From contig NC_089179.1 in the NCBI RefSeq assembly GCF_947507565.1, positions 2,931,747 through 2,995,746 on the forward strand: 64,000 bases of DNA, read 5' to 3'. The notes beneath the pieces were generated by a model, which was not told the origin of the DNA, did no database searches, and saw only the letters and a program-made list of their open reading frames with translations. This DNA is from Oscarella lobularis (taxonomy: Eukaryota > Porifera > Homoscleromorpha > Homosclerophorida > Oscarellidae). Positions 24,064 to 35,644 of this stretch are shown one piece after another. Every line of letters begins with the position of its first letter. Position 1 is the stretch's first letter. The position numbers and the translations under genes were made by a program.

Positions 24064-24549
24064 GTGTTTCTGCATCATAATCTGGCAGTCTTTCTGTCGT
24101 TGTTCTCTCTGCTCTCCACGAAGCTAAGTGGACGGGACCAACTGGACGTCATAGTCACCAACCCGGATGATGTCAAGTCAACTCCCCGTATTAACAGTTT
24201 TAGCGAAGGCAGAATAGCGTCAAAAAACGTTGGTCGATCATCCGCTGCGTGGCAAGACATAGAAAAGAAAGTGAAAAAGCCGACCAGTGGTGGTCTCTGT
24301 CTCACAGCCGGCTGGATCGACGGGATCGGCCAGCGGATCCTCTTCTCTTCGAAGAGCGTGTCGTGTAAGCTCGAAGTAGGGCCGCAGGGAACGAAAAAAT
24401 ACATCCGTGTTAGGTGCCAACAGAGATATAATTACGAGAAGGGCTCTCTGATGCAACCATGCAACGAATCAACAAACCTAAGACGACTTCCGGCTTCTAT
24501 AAGACGGACAAGTAGCCAACTAAAACCAGACCCTGCGAAAAATAAATAA
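24064..24549 (+). CDS. Small secreted-like protein, unknown
   Basis: A frame of about 161 codons beginning without ATG (GTG at 24064) encodes a hydrophobic leader (NLAVFLSLFSLLSTKLSG) and a basic mature part with four to five cysteines (GGLCLTAGW, SVSCKLEVG, RVRCQQRY, MQPCNES). The leader looks like a signal peptide, but the start exon was not found; an upstream exon is likely. It is divergent from the STAND gene and overlaps the 3' end of the MFS gene by about 50 bp. I do not recognise it. Confidence 0.4.
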   Translation: MFLHHNLAVFLSLFSLLSTKLSGRDQLDVIVTNPDDVKSTPRINSFSEGRIASKNVGRSSAAWQDIEKKVKKPTSGGLCLTAGWIDGIGQRILFSSKSVSCKLEVGPQGTKKYIRVRCQQRYNYEKGSLMQPCNESTNLRRLPASIRRTSSQLKPDPAKNK

Positions 24550-25699
24550 AGTGCTTGAAGTCATTCCAGTGTGAGTGCATTGCTTGCGTTATCAGCGGTC
24601 CGAAGAGACCAGCAAGTGAATAGGCCACAGTGAGCTGAAGTGCTACTTTCGATGCCACTTCCACTCCGTAGATCTCTGCAGCAATTGCTCCACCCATGGG
24701 CTTCTGAAAGCCAAACGAGAACGAGAAAAGTGAGTAGACAGCAACGCCAATGTACTGGCTTCCTAGCAACAATGGCATGAAGGCTAGGCATAGTCCTTGC
24801 AAGGCAGAGAAACAAATCAATAGGGTAGAAGGTGCGAACTTGTCGACAAGGAGCACATCGACGATTTGACTTGCTAAGTAGGATATTTGAGAAATAGCCG
24901 CTAGAGTGGCAAGTGGGGTTTCTTCCGGCCATAGATCCGTTAGAAAGGCATCTTGCCGACTCAGTAATCCAAATCCGGGCAGCATGAAAGACGTACGTAT
25001 AAACACAAGCAGATAATACGTTTTGTTGAAGAATAGGGTTACTGGTTTAGTTTCGCTGTTTCGTGCTCTCTTCGATGCTCGTCTAGGTAAATTGAGATCA
25101 TTATTCCGAGAGCGTACGCGGTGAAAAAAATCGTCGACGTGCTGATGACGTCACTGTCGGCCAACTTCTTCATTGCCAAAAAGAATTGGTCGAATAATAT
25201 TATACCAATCGACATTCCGGTACAGACGAAACCGATTCCACCTTTTGGGCGACGAGGAAAATAGAACAGTAACAAGTCTAGAGAATAATTTCTCGCACGT
25301 TGCTACGGCAATGCCGCCCATACCGAATCCCATACTAGCGTAAAGGAGCATTCTCGTGAAGAAGAACGTTCTTGAAGACCAGTAGTGAACAACTTCGCCT
25401 TGGGGTATTGCCGCTAAACCTATGACGGACATCATGACTGCTTCGCCGATCACTGTCGTCGATTCTTTCCATTCGGGGCAGGCACGTTGGACGGGTTTTA
25501 CGAGATAGCTTCCAGCGAGGACTACTCCAGCTGAACAGGATATGAGAAAACATACCAGAGCCTCGAGTTCGCGTAGACACTTGGGCGATTCGGTTGACTT
25601 GCTTGCGTTCGCGTTTTCCGATTCGTCTTGGGCTAACGCTACGAGTGGATACTTTTCGCACCTTCTTCCATTTATTTGCGATGGACGAGTGACAGACAC
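24497..25699 (-). CDS. Major facilitator superfamily transporter
   Basis: Minus strand. The cytosolic N-terminal tail is followed by TM1 (ALVCFLISCSAGVVLAGSYL, about 25560), further helices (VIGEAVMMSVIGLAAI, MLLYASMGFGMGGIA), TM segments at 25250-25080 (GFVCTGMSIGIILFDQFFLA, TIFFTAYALGIMISIY), and the C-terminal half at 25060-24500 (KPVTLFFNKTYYLLVFIRTSF, LICFSALQGLCLAFMPLLL, VAVYSLFSFSFGF, GLVLVGYLS). That is ten to twelve helices in an MFS layout with a central basic loop (DEHRREHE). Two joins change frame, near 25270 (a possible 29 bp intron or a frame break) and near 25060, so the model is incomplete or the copy slightly damaged. Start codon not resolved. Substrate unknown. Confidence 0.65.
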
Positions 25700-25996
25700 T
25701 GACGATGTCCCGGAATGATCACTAGATCTCTATCCGAGCTCTTTCTCCTGTGGACTGAGGATACTGAACGTACCTTATACCAAAGCCTTTAGTCGAAATA
25801 ATTTTCAGGTTGAATGCATTGAACGTCTTCAAATCTCTTCCACTCAACATTAGCCAGACAATCCTACTAGCTGTCTATAACTTCTAGAGAGTTTCTCAGA
25901 CGGTTGAAAACGAATCAACAGCGCGGTGCATCGTTGATCCAGCGAGATCTACTAGGAGACAGACAAAATAATAGGCTAATCATTTATTTTAATTAA

Positions 25997-26445
25997 AAAA
26001 ATCATTGACTTGCTTTTTTGTTACCAACTGCACTGCATGCCTCATCTATGGTGGTCACAGCTTCGATGCAGTGACGGAGACTTATCTCCATACTTTCTCT
26101 GTAGAAGGCAGCTCTCTCGACGTACAATAATCGAATCTTATCGACGATATGCAACTTTGCGCCCCCATGCAAGACCCCCATTCGACGCATATTTGTTGGA
26201 CAGCTTGTTACTGCGCTAACGGAGGCGATCAGAGGGTCGTAACTGAAGTGTGTAAATAAAACGTTTTTACCGAGGGTATCACGGGCTAACCCTTGGTTGC
26301 AGTAGTGTTTGGGGGTTGGAGCTGTCGGGTGCTGTCTCTCATTGGCTGGCAGACCAACGTTTTCGTAGTGCGAGACGACACAGAGCAAGCAAAAAAGGAA
26401 AACGAAGATAGGGGTTGGTACAGTATCCCGGATTAAAGAAATCAT
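25997..26445 (-). CDS. Putative secreted/membrane-anchored small protein
   Basis: Single minus-strand frame of about 148 codons from ATG 26445. It has an N-terminal hydrophobic stretch (TPIFVFLFCLLCVVSHYENV) and a mature part with scattered cysteines (HYCNQGLA, SCPTNMRR, RHCIEAV, EACSAV). No family recognised; no neighbouring exon obvious. Confidence 0.35.
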
Positions 26446-26985
26446 AGCTAACCTCCTAAAAATAGTGTACATGCAAAATATTAAATTTTACAAAATAATG
26501 TATAAATAAATAAATGAATACGTTGTTTCCAAGTCTGTAAATGTTCTAAAAGAAATACTTAGGTAACATCTTGCTCATTTTATCGACAAGAACTGGCTGT
26601 GAGACCGCGGTTCTCACACAGAGTCTTTCTTGAGACGTTTTAGAGATTGTGTTCAAACAGTGTTTGAATCTGAACTTTTGCTCCCGTCGTGTTTAGTAAT
26701 TAGTGCACTCCTGTTTAGTATGCACTGCATGTTGCGAGCGAAACATTTCCCACGAAAAATACAGTTTCACGTCGTTTGACGATTTTATGATTTCTTTGCC
26801 CGCCCGGTTCGAGAGTTTGCACTACTGTACACCGGATCTCACCATCACGTGACCTGACACGCTGAAAAGAAAGCCCAAACGGCCCATCATAAGAGGCTTT
26901 TGAGAGAGCTATCTATCACAGCGTGGAACAACGGTCGTAGAAAGCGTTCGAAATCGGGTATAGGACTGCGTCTCTCGCCAGAGAC

Positions 26986-29900
26986 ATGGAAGAAGACGGT
27001 TTGTGTTCTTTCCCGATTGCTTTAGTCTCGCGAGCAGTTCCTCAGAGCTGATTTAGCTTGATAATTAAAACACCACTCGCTCTGCTTGCCTGAAGGATGT
27101 GCTTTTTTTGTTTCTTAGAGTTCTTCTCTGCTATTGGGAAAGGAGACAGGGAAGTCATATCTCACTTTATCCAAAGCTATCCAGAAAGGTGGAAAGAAGC
27201 TGCGAATGAAGTAAAGCTTTAGTGTTTCTGCATTCAACCGATCTCATTTTTTTCCTTTCCGTGTATATAGCTGGGAGAGACTTCCCTTCATTTTGCTTTG
27301 GATGCTGAAACTGCCGAGTTTTTGATATCAGCTGGAGCTAGTTTGGAGGCTGTGGATAATGTAAAGAGGAACGAGCAATTGGGTAATATTAATTAATTAA
27401 ATAATTCTCGCTGTTTCACAGCAGTGCGGACTTACGCCTTTTCTTCGCGCTGTTCGAAGTAGAAATTTAGAAGTCATGGCTGTTCTCATCGGGACTGGCT
27501 GCAATATTTTTGCCAAGAGCTATGTATGTCATAACCTTATTTGTTTGCTCTTAGTGAATTAACAAACTCTAGGTTGATAATGGAGCCTTGGCGATTGCAA
27601 GTGGGATAGGTCATTTAGAGAGTGCAAAACGACTTGTTGCTTTTGGATTGAGTGTCAATGAGCATCATGAGGTATGGGAATATGACAGATTTAGTACCGT
27701 GTTGTCTATAAATTTTTAGGCTCGCTATACTTCTCTACATTTGGCGTGTCACAAAGGACACGTTGAAACCGCAGAGTTTTTGATTTCATCTGGAGCTAGA
27801 TTGGAGGCTTTGGACGTGGTAAAGATTAAATAGTGAGATACTTGGTATTGTTTCTCACTGCTTTTACATCAGTGGGGATATACACCTTTTCTTCGGGCCG
27901 TTATAAAAGGAGAATCAGAAGTCATGGCTGTTCTTATTAAGCGTGGCTGCAACGTTTTTGTAAAAAACTTTGTATGTCATAAAACGTGGTAGTAAGATTC
28001 CTAAATTTTATAACGCAAGGTAGAACGGTAATGGGGCTCTGGCACTGGCGAGTCAGGAAGGCTATCTGCATATTGCCAAACAACTTGTTGAAATAGGACT
28101 GAGAGTCAATGAACGTCACCAGGCAAAGCAACATGTGGGATTTGAAATCTCGTTGTTTATAAATGTTTAGGATGGCTTCACTTCCCTTCACTGGGCGTGT
28201 CGGGATGGACGTGCTGAAACCGCCAAGTATCTCATTTCTGCTGGTGCATCTAGATATTGATGCAACGAATAAAGTGCGTTTTCAAATATTTCTTTGATTA
28301 ATTTTTTGTTTGTAATTTTGGAGTAGTTTGATGAAACGCCTCTTCTTGAAGCTGAAGCGAACAATCACTATTTCCTTGTTGGTTATTTACTGAATTTCGT
28401 TAGTCAAACTCCAATGGAGGTTTGTCTCCCAAGTATACGTAAAAGATATTGTCTTTGCTAGCAAGAAACGCGTTCGCTTTAGTCTTTTGTTAATTTTTCA
28501 CTTTTTCTTCCTAAGGATGGCTATATCAGCGACACTTCTGACAAAGACGTACAGCGCAGTCTGATTAGCGTTGAATCGTCTGACGAAGAAGTGTCTTTGC
28601 ATCACGAAAGTGAAAATCGTTTTCAAGAAATTTATGACGAGGCTCTGAAACGCGGCTCTGTGACTGTCAATCGTTCTCGCTTAATTGTTGTCGGTCAGGA
28701 CAGAGCTGGAAAGTCGTGTCTTGTCGATTCTCTCTTGAATAGACCATTTGAAAGCGAGAAAGCGAGCACGGAAGGAGCAGCCGTCGCAATGACGCACACA
28801 GCCGCCAGTGTCTGGGTAGCAACAGACAGCAAGGACCACTTGGATCCTCTCATTGCACAAGGCGTTTATCGCATGAATCAGCAGCAGTCGGCGTCCAAGA
28901 GCTCGCACGATAATTCGCCGGAATTTTCTCATGTCGACAAATCCTCTGAAGACTTTGACTCTAAGATAGCAGAATCAGAAGTTCACGCTTCTGAGGCAGA
29001 AGTTGATTCAGCATCTTCACTGGAGGCATTAGGGAATGATTTGAAAGCGATGGGCATTGAGGCAAAAATGCTTACGCCTAATCAGCAAGAGTTGGTGAGC
29101 ACTTTTCTCGAGAATAAACCGAGTGAAGAAGATCTCAACAGACAAAGCCTGGGCGTTCGCGATATATGGGATTTGGGTGGACAAGAAGTTTATCTCGCCA
29201 CTCATTCGGCTCTCATGCCAGACAATAAAACGTTTTGCTTGACAATGTACATGATTGTGATGGACATCTCTAAATCGCTGTCCGACAAAGCAGAATCGAT
29301 TCATCAATCATCAGATGGCGATGTAGTGGACCAGACAAACGAACTGGGCTGGATCCGCACAAACGGAGACTTTCCCTTCTACTGGTTCGGCTCAATCACA
29401 GCGGCCCACGAAGAGACAAAGAGAGGCGATCATTGGCTGGGCGAGGACGAAGAGGTCGTTCTCCTCCTGTCTTCGCTATAGGTACTCACCGTGACGTATT
29501 GGACAGCGACGAGGAACGTTTTCCTGATTCAGCCGCTGTTAATAAGTGGCTTTTGAATCAAGGAGAACTCATTGGGCAGCTCCTTAAAGGAAGCGAGTTT
29601 GTTAAACATATTGTTCTACCAAAGAAACACGGTGACTGGACCGATGACGAGAACTTTCGGGAGATGATTCACTTCGTAAAGAGAATCTTCCTAATTAATA
29701 ATTCGGTATCCGGTTCGGCTTCTCCATGCAAAACCGTTGATGAAATTCGACAACGAGTAGACCGCATGACGTCGACTTACTGGAGACGACAGCAGGAACA
29801 GCCGTTGTTTTGGGTCTACCTCGAAATTCTGCTTTTCAGGTGGAAGGAAGCCATGAAAGCGGTCGTGGCTAAAGTTGACGACGTAGTTAAACTCGCTCAG

Positions 29901-31333
29901 CATCGAAGTATCTGCAATATTAGCAGTCGCGATGAAGTCCTAGTGGCGCTGAAATATCTCGCCAATGTTGGAGCAATTCTCTATTACCCGGAAGTGGACG
30001 ATTTGAGCGATGTCGTTTTCACTAGTCCGACGTGGGTGGTCAAAGCGCTTTCAGCGTTTGTAACAGCGGCTAAACCGGGTCCGATTATGGAGCCAAAGTG
30101 GGACATACTGAAAGAGAAAGGTGTAATGTCTAAGGACTTGATGGACTATCGTCTAAAGCAAATGCGGGAAGCTAGCGATTTTGGTACTGCGACTAAAGGT
30201 ACCGATTGGGATCTTAAAGAGGAGAATAGACTAATTGTCTGCCTTCTGCAACTTCTTGACGTTATCACGCCGGTGGTTGCAGCCGGATCAACCAGAATCG
30301 AATTTTATGTTCCGTCGATGCTGAGACCCCTTTTTCTTTATCCTCTCACTTACTGGGAGGATCACAGTCGCTTCCCTCCATTCCCAGCTTCACTCATCGT
30401 CATTCCAATGAAACTGAAGTTTCTTCCGGAATGCCTCTACTTTCGTCTCGTAACTCGGTTTCTAAAGTTATATCCCAAAAACCCGGAACTCTCCCGTCAC
30501 CAGTGCGTCTTTTTAGTAGAAGATAAAGATTCTACGGCAGAAGGTATGCAGTATCTTGTTGGTAGTATAAAGCGAAATAATATTGTGTTGACAGTTGAAG
30601 TTGAATTGCTGTACCACAGTCGAGGCAATTGGGTTGCTCTAACAGTTCATTACGTCAATAAAGACGATTTCGCCCAAGCAGGCGCTTCTTTCTTACACTC
30701 GATCAGAGAGGAGCTGTGCAGACAGATGAAAAAATATGTTACCAGGGCCTGGGAGGCTTTGATTATAGCGTATGTTGTCAATTGGAAGAAGCCGTGCGCA
30801 GAGGCAAACACTTGGATATCGATCTCAAGAATCTTCCTGTACTTAGTACAAGGAAGAAGTTCGAGTACTACTCCCCAAGAAATGCCAAGCTATATAACAA
30901 ATTTGGGAAGCGACTTCCAGTCGATCCGGCAGACTTTCTAAGAATTCACTGCTGGTTTAACCTTCATCATCCTACGGATGCTAAACTGGGATCATCTTTA
31001 GGTAAAACGCGTTTAGTTTTTGCTCTGTCGTATTTAATTCCTGTTTGCAGGTACTCTTCCTGATGCGATCGACGGATCTCTTATTTGCGTTGTCGCAACC
31101 CTAGCAGAGGCAAAATGGCAAAGGTTAGCTTTTTGTTTAGGGCGGAAAGGTCACGCCATACCGCAGTACAAGGAAAAGTCTAGCGAAGATTTCATTCGGG
31201 CCTCGATGGTCATAGAGATTGGTGTGCAGAACGCGGTCCCACAGCTCCTACGGTAAATAATCTTATTTGAGCATGCGAAAAGTGCGGAATTCACAGAGAT
31301 CGAATTGCAAGCGCGTACAAGGAAGAACTGTGA
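26986..31333 (+). CDS. Ankyrin - Roc - COR - Death domain protein (ROCO family)
   Basis: ATG at 26986 opens a 13 bp first exon (MEEDE spans the junction to 27119). Seven or so ankyrin repeats follow in separate exons with phase-0 introns (LGETSLHFALDAETAEFLIS, QCGLTPFLRAVRSRNLEVM, YTSLHLACHKGHVETAEFLI, FTSLHWACRDGRAETAKYLI). The Roc GTPase has the P-loop GQDRAGKSCL (28696), the switch IWDLGGQEVYLATHS (29162) and the THRD base motif (IGTHRDV, about 29480). The COR region runs 29500-30700 (LRPLFLYPLTYW, WVALTVHYV). A C-terminal Death-like domain (KWQRLAFCLGRKGHAIPQYK, 31110) ends in DRIASAYKEEL at 31333. ROCO proteins are GTPase-scaffold signalling proteins acting in stress, death or immune pathways. 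Three single-base frame breaks are needed: near 28243 (last ankyrin), 29460 (within Roc, before PPVFAIGTHRDV) and 30715. Confidence 0.8.
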
Positions 31334-31497
31334 TCGTCTGCAGTACCTGCACATTTTACAGAACTTAGATCGGTTTGTGTTTTAGAGCAAATCATTTTGA
31401 GGTGATTTTTACTGTTGACTTTGACTGGAGAAAGTGATACTCTCTAGCTGCATTTTTGTCACCCTATACGGGAGTTGTGTTGGCATAGCAACTTATC
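31334..31497. other. Spacer between ROCO and dynein copy 2
   Basis: Short intergenic stretch; nothing recognised. Confidence 0.5.
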
Positions 31498-34320
31498 ACT
31501 GCGCTCATTCTCCTGGACGATCTGCGAGTGGCTTGGCTTAAAAACCAGGTCTGCCGACGAACGATGCACGAGCAACGAAACGCAACCGGCACAAGCCCCC
31601 GATCGAAGCCTCCCAACCTGAAGAGCCAGAAGCCGGAGCCCCGAACGGGGAAACCGAAGCGCCCCAACAAGAAAACGACCAGGAGCGAGACGAACAAAGA
31701 CCCATTAGTAATGCAGGAGGTATAAAAAGCATAGATACGATAAGAAACGTAGCTATTCTCCTATCGTAACGTAGACGTAACGAAACTATTTATCACGTGG
31801 CAATATTTACCCGACGAAGCGTCGGACGTCAACGCGTTCTACGTCCTCAAACGCCAACCGGACGCCATACCCGTCCCCACGTCGCCCGACGAAGCGAAAG
31901 ACGTCATGGTGACGTCAGTCGAACACGGGCTCCTAAACGGGCCCCCACTCGAAATCCTCGAAAGTCTTCTCGATCTCTTCTATCTTCCCTTACTCAAAGC
32001 CGCCGCGCAGCGTGGTGGAGTTCTCTCCGCCTCGAGAGCGACGACGCCCGGCGGTGCCGCCGGTCGATCGGCAAGCGTTCTGAGTCACGTGACCGAACGC
32101 AACGACACGCGACTCGTCATTCGCGACGAATTTATAATGAACGTGGATAAGTTCCATCGGCACGTGAAACGAACGATCGATCAGGTGAAAGGCGAAGTGC
32201 GACTCGAAATACCGACCTCGTCGATCGGACATGACGTCAAAACGGTATTGAAAGACGTCAATCTCGTAACGTCGTTGGAAGAGGCGATGGAAAAATGGGA
32301 GAAGCAGATATCCGTCGCGATCGAGGAACAATTGAAACGCGTTCCCCCCGGGCAACGGACCGCTCGCCGAAATCGATTTCTCGCGCGAGCGCAGCGCGGC
32401 GCTCAGCGCTCTATCCGAGCAACTCCAACTGCCCAAAGTGCAGAAAATTCTCGCCGTACTCAAAGCCGCCGACGCGGCGACTCTGACGAGCTTCGAATAC
32501 AATTCTCGGCGAATTGAATAAATATCACACGGAAGCGAAGGACGACGTTCGATTTCTATCCATCCACGCTCGAACGCCACTTCAAGAACGTGACGCACGG
32601 TGCGAATTTTGGCGTCGTGAGCGAGACGCTTCCCTCGCTCATGAACGCTCTACGCATGGTTTGGATTCTATCGCGTCATTATAATCGCGACGAGCGTATG
32701 GTTCCGCTTATGGGACGTATTGCTTGGGAATTGGCGCAGCGTGTCAAGCGCGTTATCAACGTTTGGACTATTCTACTCGAGAAGCTGTTTGTTATTAAGA
32801 CGAAGTGCGCTGATGCGAAGCGAATGTTGGAAGTGTGGAAGCAGTCGTATTTGGATATGAGGGCGAAGATCGAGGCGTCGGGACGCGACGCGCGGTGGGA
32901 GTTCGATGGAAAGAAATTGTTCGATCAAACAGATTATATTATATGTCAGGATCTCTGCAATGTGGCTCAGGTGAGGAGGAAAAAGGATCCAGAAGTCTTA
33001 CCTTATTACGTTATTTTCTTTTAGGTGATCGAGGAGTTTCATAATACCTTTGGGCCGGAATTGAAGGCGGTGACGGGCGATCCGAAGAGTATTGAAGACG
33101 TTTTGGAGAAAGTCGAAGGATTGAAACTACCTTTGCAATTGGTAAGTACATATATAAACTCTACGGGGATCTCCCACACTACGCTACTTTAAATTCTGTG
33201 TCCCTAGGTTGACTTCGATCCGTTTAAAATGCGTTATTTGAACGAGTGGCGGATGAAGATGAACGCCTTCGATCGTGAAGTAAAGTTGATTGAGAACCAA
33301 GCGAAGCTCTTCATCGACGACTCATTCAAGACATTGCGTTCAGCCGAAGGCGCATTTAACATGCTTCAAAATTTCAAAAACATCCGATCGCGCGAAGCAA
33401 TCAAGAGTCAGATGATGGTGAAATTCAAAGAGATCCTCGCAACATTTTGCAGAGAGGGAAGGAGAAAAAAATTAGACAACAAGTATTATCTAAGTTTCTT
33501 TAGCTCGATGCAATCAATACGCTGTTTCAAAGTGAGAAAGACCGTCCGCCCATCGCGCGAAGCCAGCCGCCCGTCGGCGGCGCAATCGGCTGGTCGCGCT
33601 CCCTCTTCCATCGCATCAAACGCACCATACTCAAATTCCAATCCATGAAAGACATACTCGGCGGCAGCGACGAAGGCATCGCCGCGCGCGCGGAATACCT
33701 CGACGTCGCGCGCGGCATGAAAGCGTACGAAGACGCGCTCTTCGACTGCTGGCTCGCGAGCATCGACGGCACGCTAGCCGGCTATCTCAAACGAACGATT
33801 CTCGTCGAAGTGTCGTCGGACTCGACGGCGTCGTCGTCGCCGTCGGGAACGGGAGCCGATGAAGAGGAGGCTAGCGTTCGCGCCGCGCTCTCGGGGAGCC
33901 AATTGGCCGGCTCGCGATATGCGGTGAATTTCGCTGTGGAACTAACAACAGGTCATCACTGAGGCGAAATACTTGGAGCAACTAGGATAAGTACGTGACG
34001 TACGTCGACGGGTTGAAGCGGACTCTCGAGCGATATGACGAGACGCTTGCGTCTCTCAATGCGCCTGAAACGGAGTTGCTTGGCGATCACAATTGCAGCG
34101 CGTTTTGAAGCCCGGTGCCAAGCGAATCAATTGGAGTTCGTTGGGTATTGGCGACTATATAGCGCGATGCGATTTGGCTGTAACGAAGATGGAGTCGTTT
34201 GTCAATCAGATACACAAGAACGCGCACGACATCGAGTTGCGATTGAAACTCGTCGAACACGCGGACCTATTTCGAGCGCCGCGACCGGGACTCGGGGGAA
34301 TGCTACCCGAAGCAAAGGTA
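31498..34320 (+). pseudogene. Axonemal dynein heavy chain N-terminal region, DNAH10-like (copy 2, broken)
   Basis: Covers the N-terminal tail of a dynein heavy chain. Exon 1 (about 31514-31719) begins LDDLRVAWLKNQVC, where relatives start MDD; the codon here is CTG and no in-frame ATG follows the upstream stop. Exon 2 (about 31754-32970) has TKLFITWQYLPDE, HGLLNGPPLEILESLL, EEAMEKWEKQISVAI, HGANFGVVSETLPSLMNALR, and QRVKRVINVWTILLEKLF. Exons 3 (33025-33141) and 4 (from 33208) have FGPELKAVTGD, RYLNEWRMKMNAFDREV, and FKNIRSREAIKSQMMVKF. From 33500 it matches copy 1. Damage: frame breaks near 32345 and 32508, a 4 bp duplication (ATCC) near 32558, no GT donor after exon 4 (near 33454), and deletions of about 44 bp near 33990 and 8 bp near 34092. 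Copies 1 and 2 are near-identical over 0.96 kb, so the duplication is fairly recent. Confidence 0.8.
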
Positions 34321-34494
34321 AGAAAGAGCAGGAAAAGCATGTCTTGTTAAGTTCCTATATAGTAGATTTGATAGTGTACCTATAGTCTTATGACTGTGTA
34401 AGACCTCCCTAGCTATTAGCTAGCCTCTCTGGGCATTGGGCCACAACGTTTTCTCCTTATACACCACGAGGTCTTACACAATTGTACATTACAC

Positions 34495-34830
34495 AATTGA
34501 CGAGAAAAGTTTACTCTTCTTATCCGGGTCGCTTGGTCGTCCGCCATCACAAATTGTGCTCGCCCACGAATCCTGTTTCACGAGCGTGTCAACGATGATT
34601 GGAATAGTTTGTCGTTGATGTGAGGCAAGCTTTGAGGCGTAGGCAGCGATAGCGGAGCTTTCTGAGGCCCCCAATGGGGGAGTCGATCTAGTCTCCTGGC
34701 AGCACTTAGTCCTTCGTCTCGATTCCGAACCCATCCTCTCTCCCGTTTCGAATCTCAAGAACGAAATCATTGCTGGGTGTCTTGGGTTCGAATCTCCTTT
34801 TTTGCTTCTTTTTTATTCTTTTCTTTTTTT
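34495..34830. repeat. Dispersed repeat family, copy 1
   Basis: Shares about 210 bp (from GACGAGAAAAGTTTACTC through GAGGCCCCC and GGGGGAGTCGATCT) with 38627-38835, and is more weakly related to 53258-53545. The 3' end has GGTTCGAATC, a match to the tRNA internal B box, followed by T runs; a matching A box is not clear. Possibly a SINE-like element. Confidence 0.65.
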
Positions 34831-35640
34831 ACATGCCTAAGACTTTAGAAGCGTCTAAAGCACCAGTTTAGGCATTAAGAAAAGCAAAGAAGCGAAAAGA
34901 AAAGGAGTTTCTCCCAAAAACAACGGCGAAGAGCGAAAAGGAGCGGAGAATTCGCTCTTCGATCGCGCTTGCCTACGACTTTATAAGCGCCCGAAATAGT
35001 AGTTTAGGCTTGCGCGAAGAGCGAATTCGCTCTGCTTTTTGGGGAAAGCGACAAAACATGCCGCCATATTCGCCCTAGGGCTAGGGCGTATATATACGCC
35101 CGTCGTCAAGTAGCAACAGGCAATATGGAGGTTATTGCCCTGTCGGCGTCTTAGATCCTCCCACGCATCATGGTATAAAAAACTACATATGCATGGTGAC
35201 TGGATCTCGTGCAGACAGTTACGGCTGGCTGACTCACTTTTCCTGTTCCTGTTAGCCGCCCACGTATCACTTCCAAGATGAGTTCGTGGTTTATCTTTCA
35301 TAGACGTTTCGTTTCCGAATTCCGGCGGCTTTAGGAGGATAGGTCGCCGCCGTCTCATGTCGTTCTTGTCGCCGTTGTTTCGCAGTCTTGCGCAAAGATT
35401 CGCTTCCAAATCAAATGCTTAGTCTGTTCAGAGATATAATAGGAGCCTGCGTGCAAATGAAGCCGTATAGGTACATCGCCATGCACCATGGTCGTCGGTT
35501 TAAACTGCCTTAGATCTATTTTTGTATCTGGCAAACGCAGAAGACAATGAATCATCGCAGTTGACGCCACACGCATTATATAAATGCACAGTGGATGGGC
35601 TCGTTTGCCACACGTACACAAAGCCAAGCGAGGCGAATTT
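34830..35640. repeat. Intergenic stretch with short inverted repeats and a signal-exon remnant
   Basis: 34840-35050 holds inverted repeats around GAAGAGCGAATTCGCTC and GCGCTTGCC/GGCTTGCGC. 35350-35450 resembles the signal-peptide exon at 47131-47260 (shared order of TCTTGTCGCCGTTGTTTCGC and AATGCTTAGTCTGTT), so it is a decayed duplicate of that exon. 35198-35225 shares GGATCTCGTGCAGACAG with 53745 and 63473. No complete gene seen. Confidence 0.4.
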
Positions 35641-35644
35641 TGCT

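Noticed and set aside
34775-34800. tRNA gene
   Set aside because: A B-box match is present but no acceptor stem, A box or cloverleaf can be formed around it.
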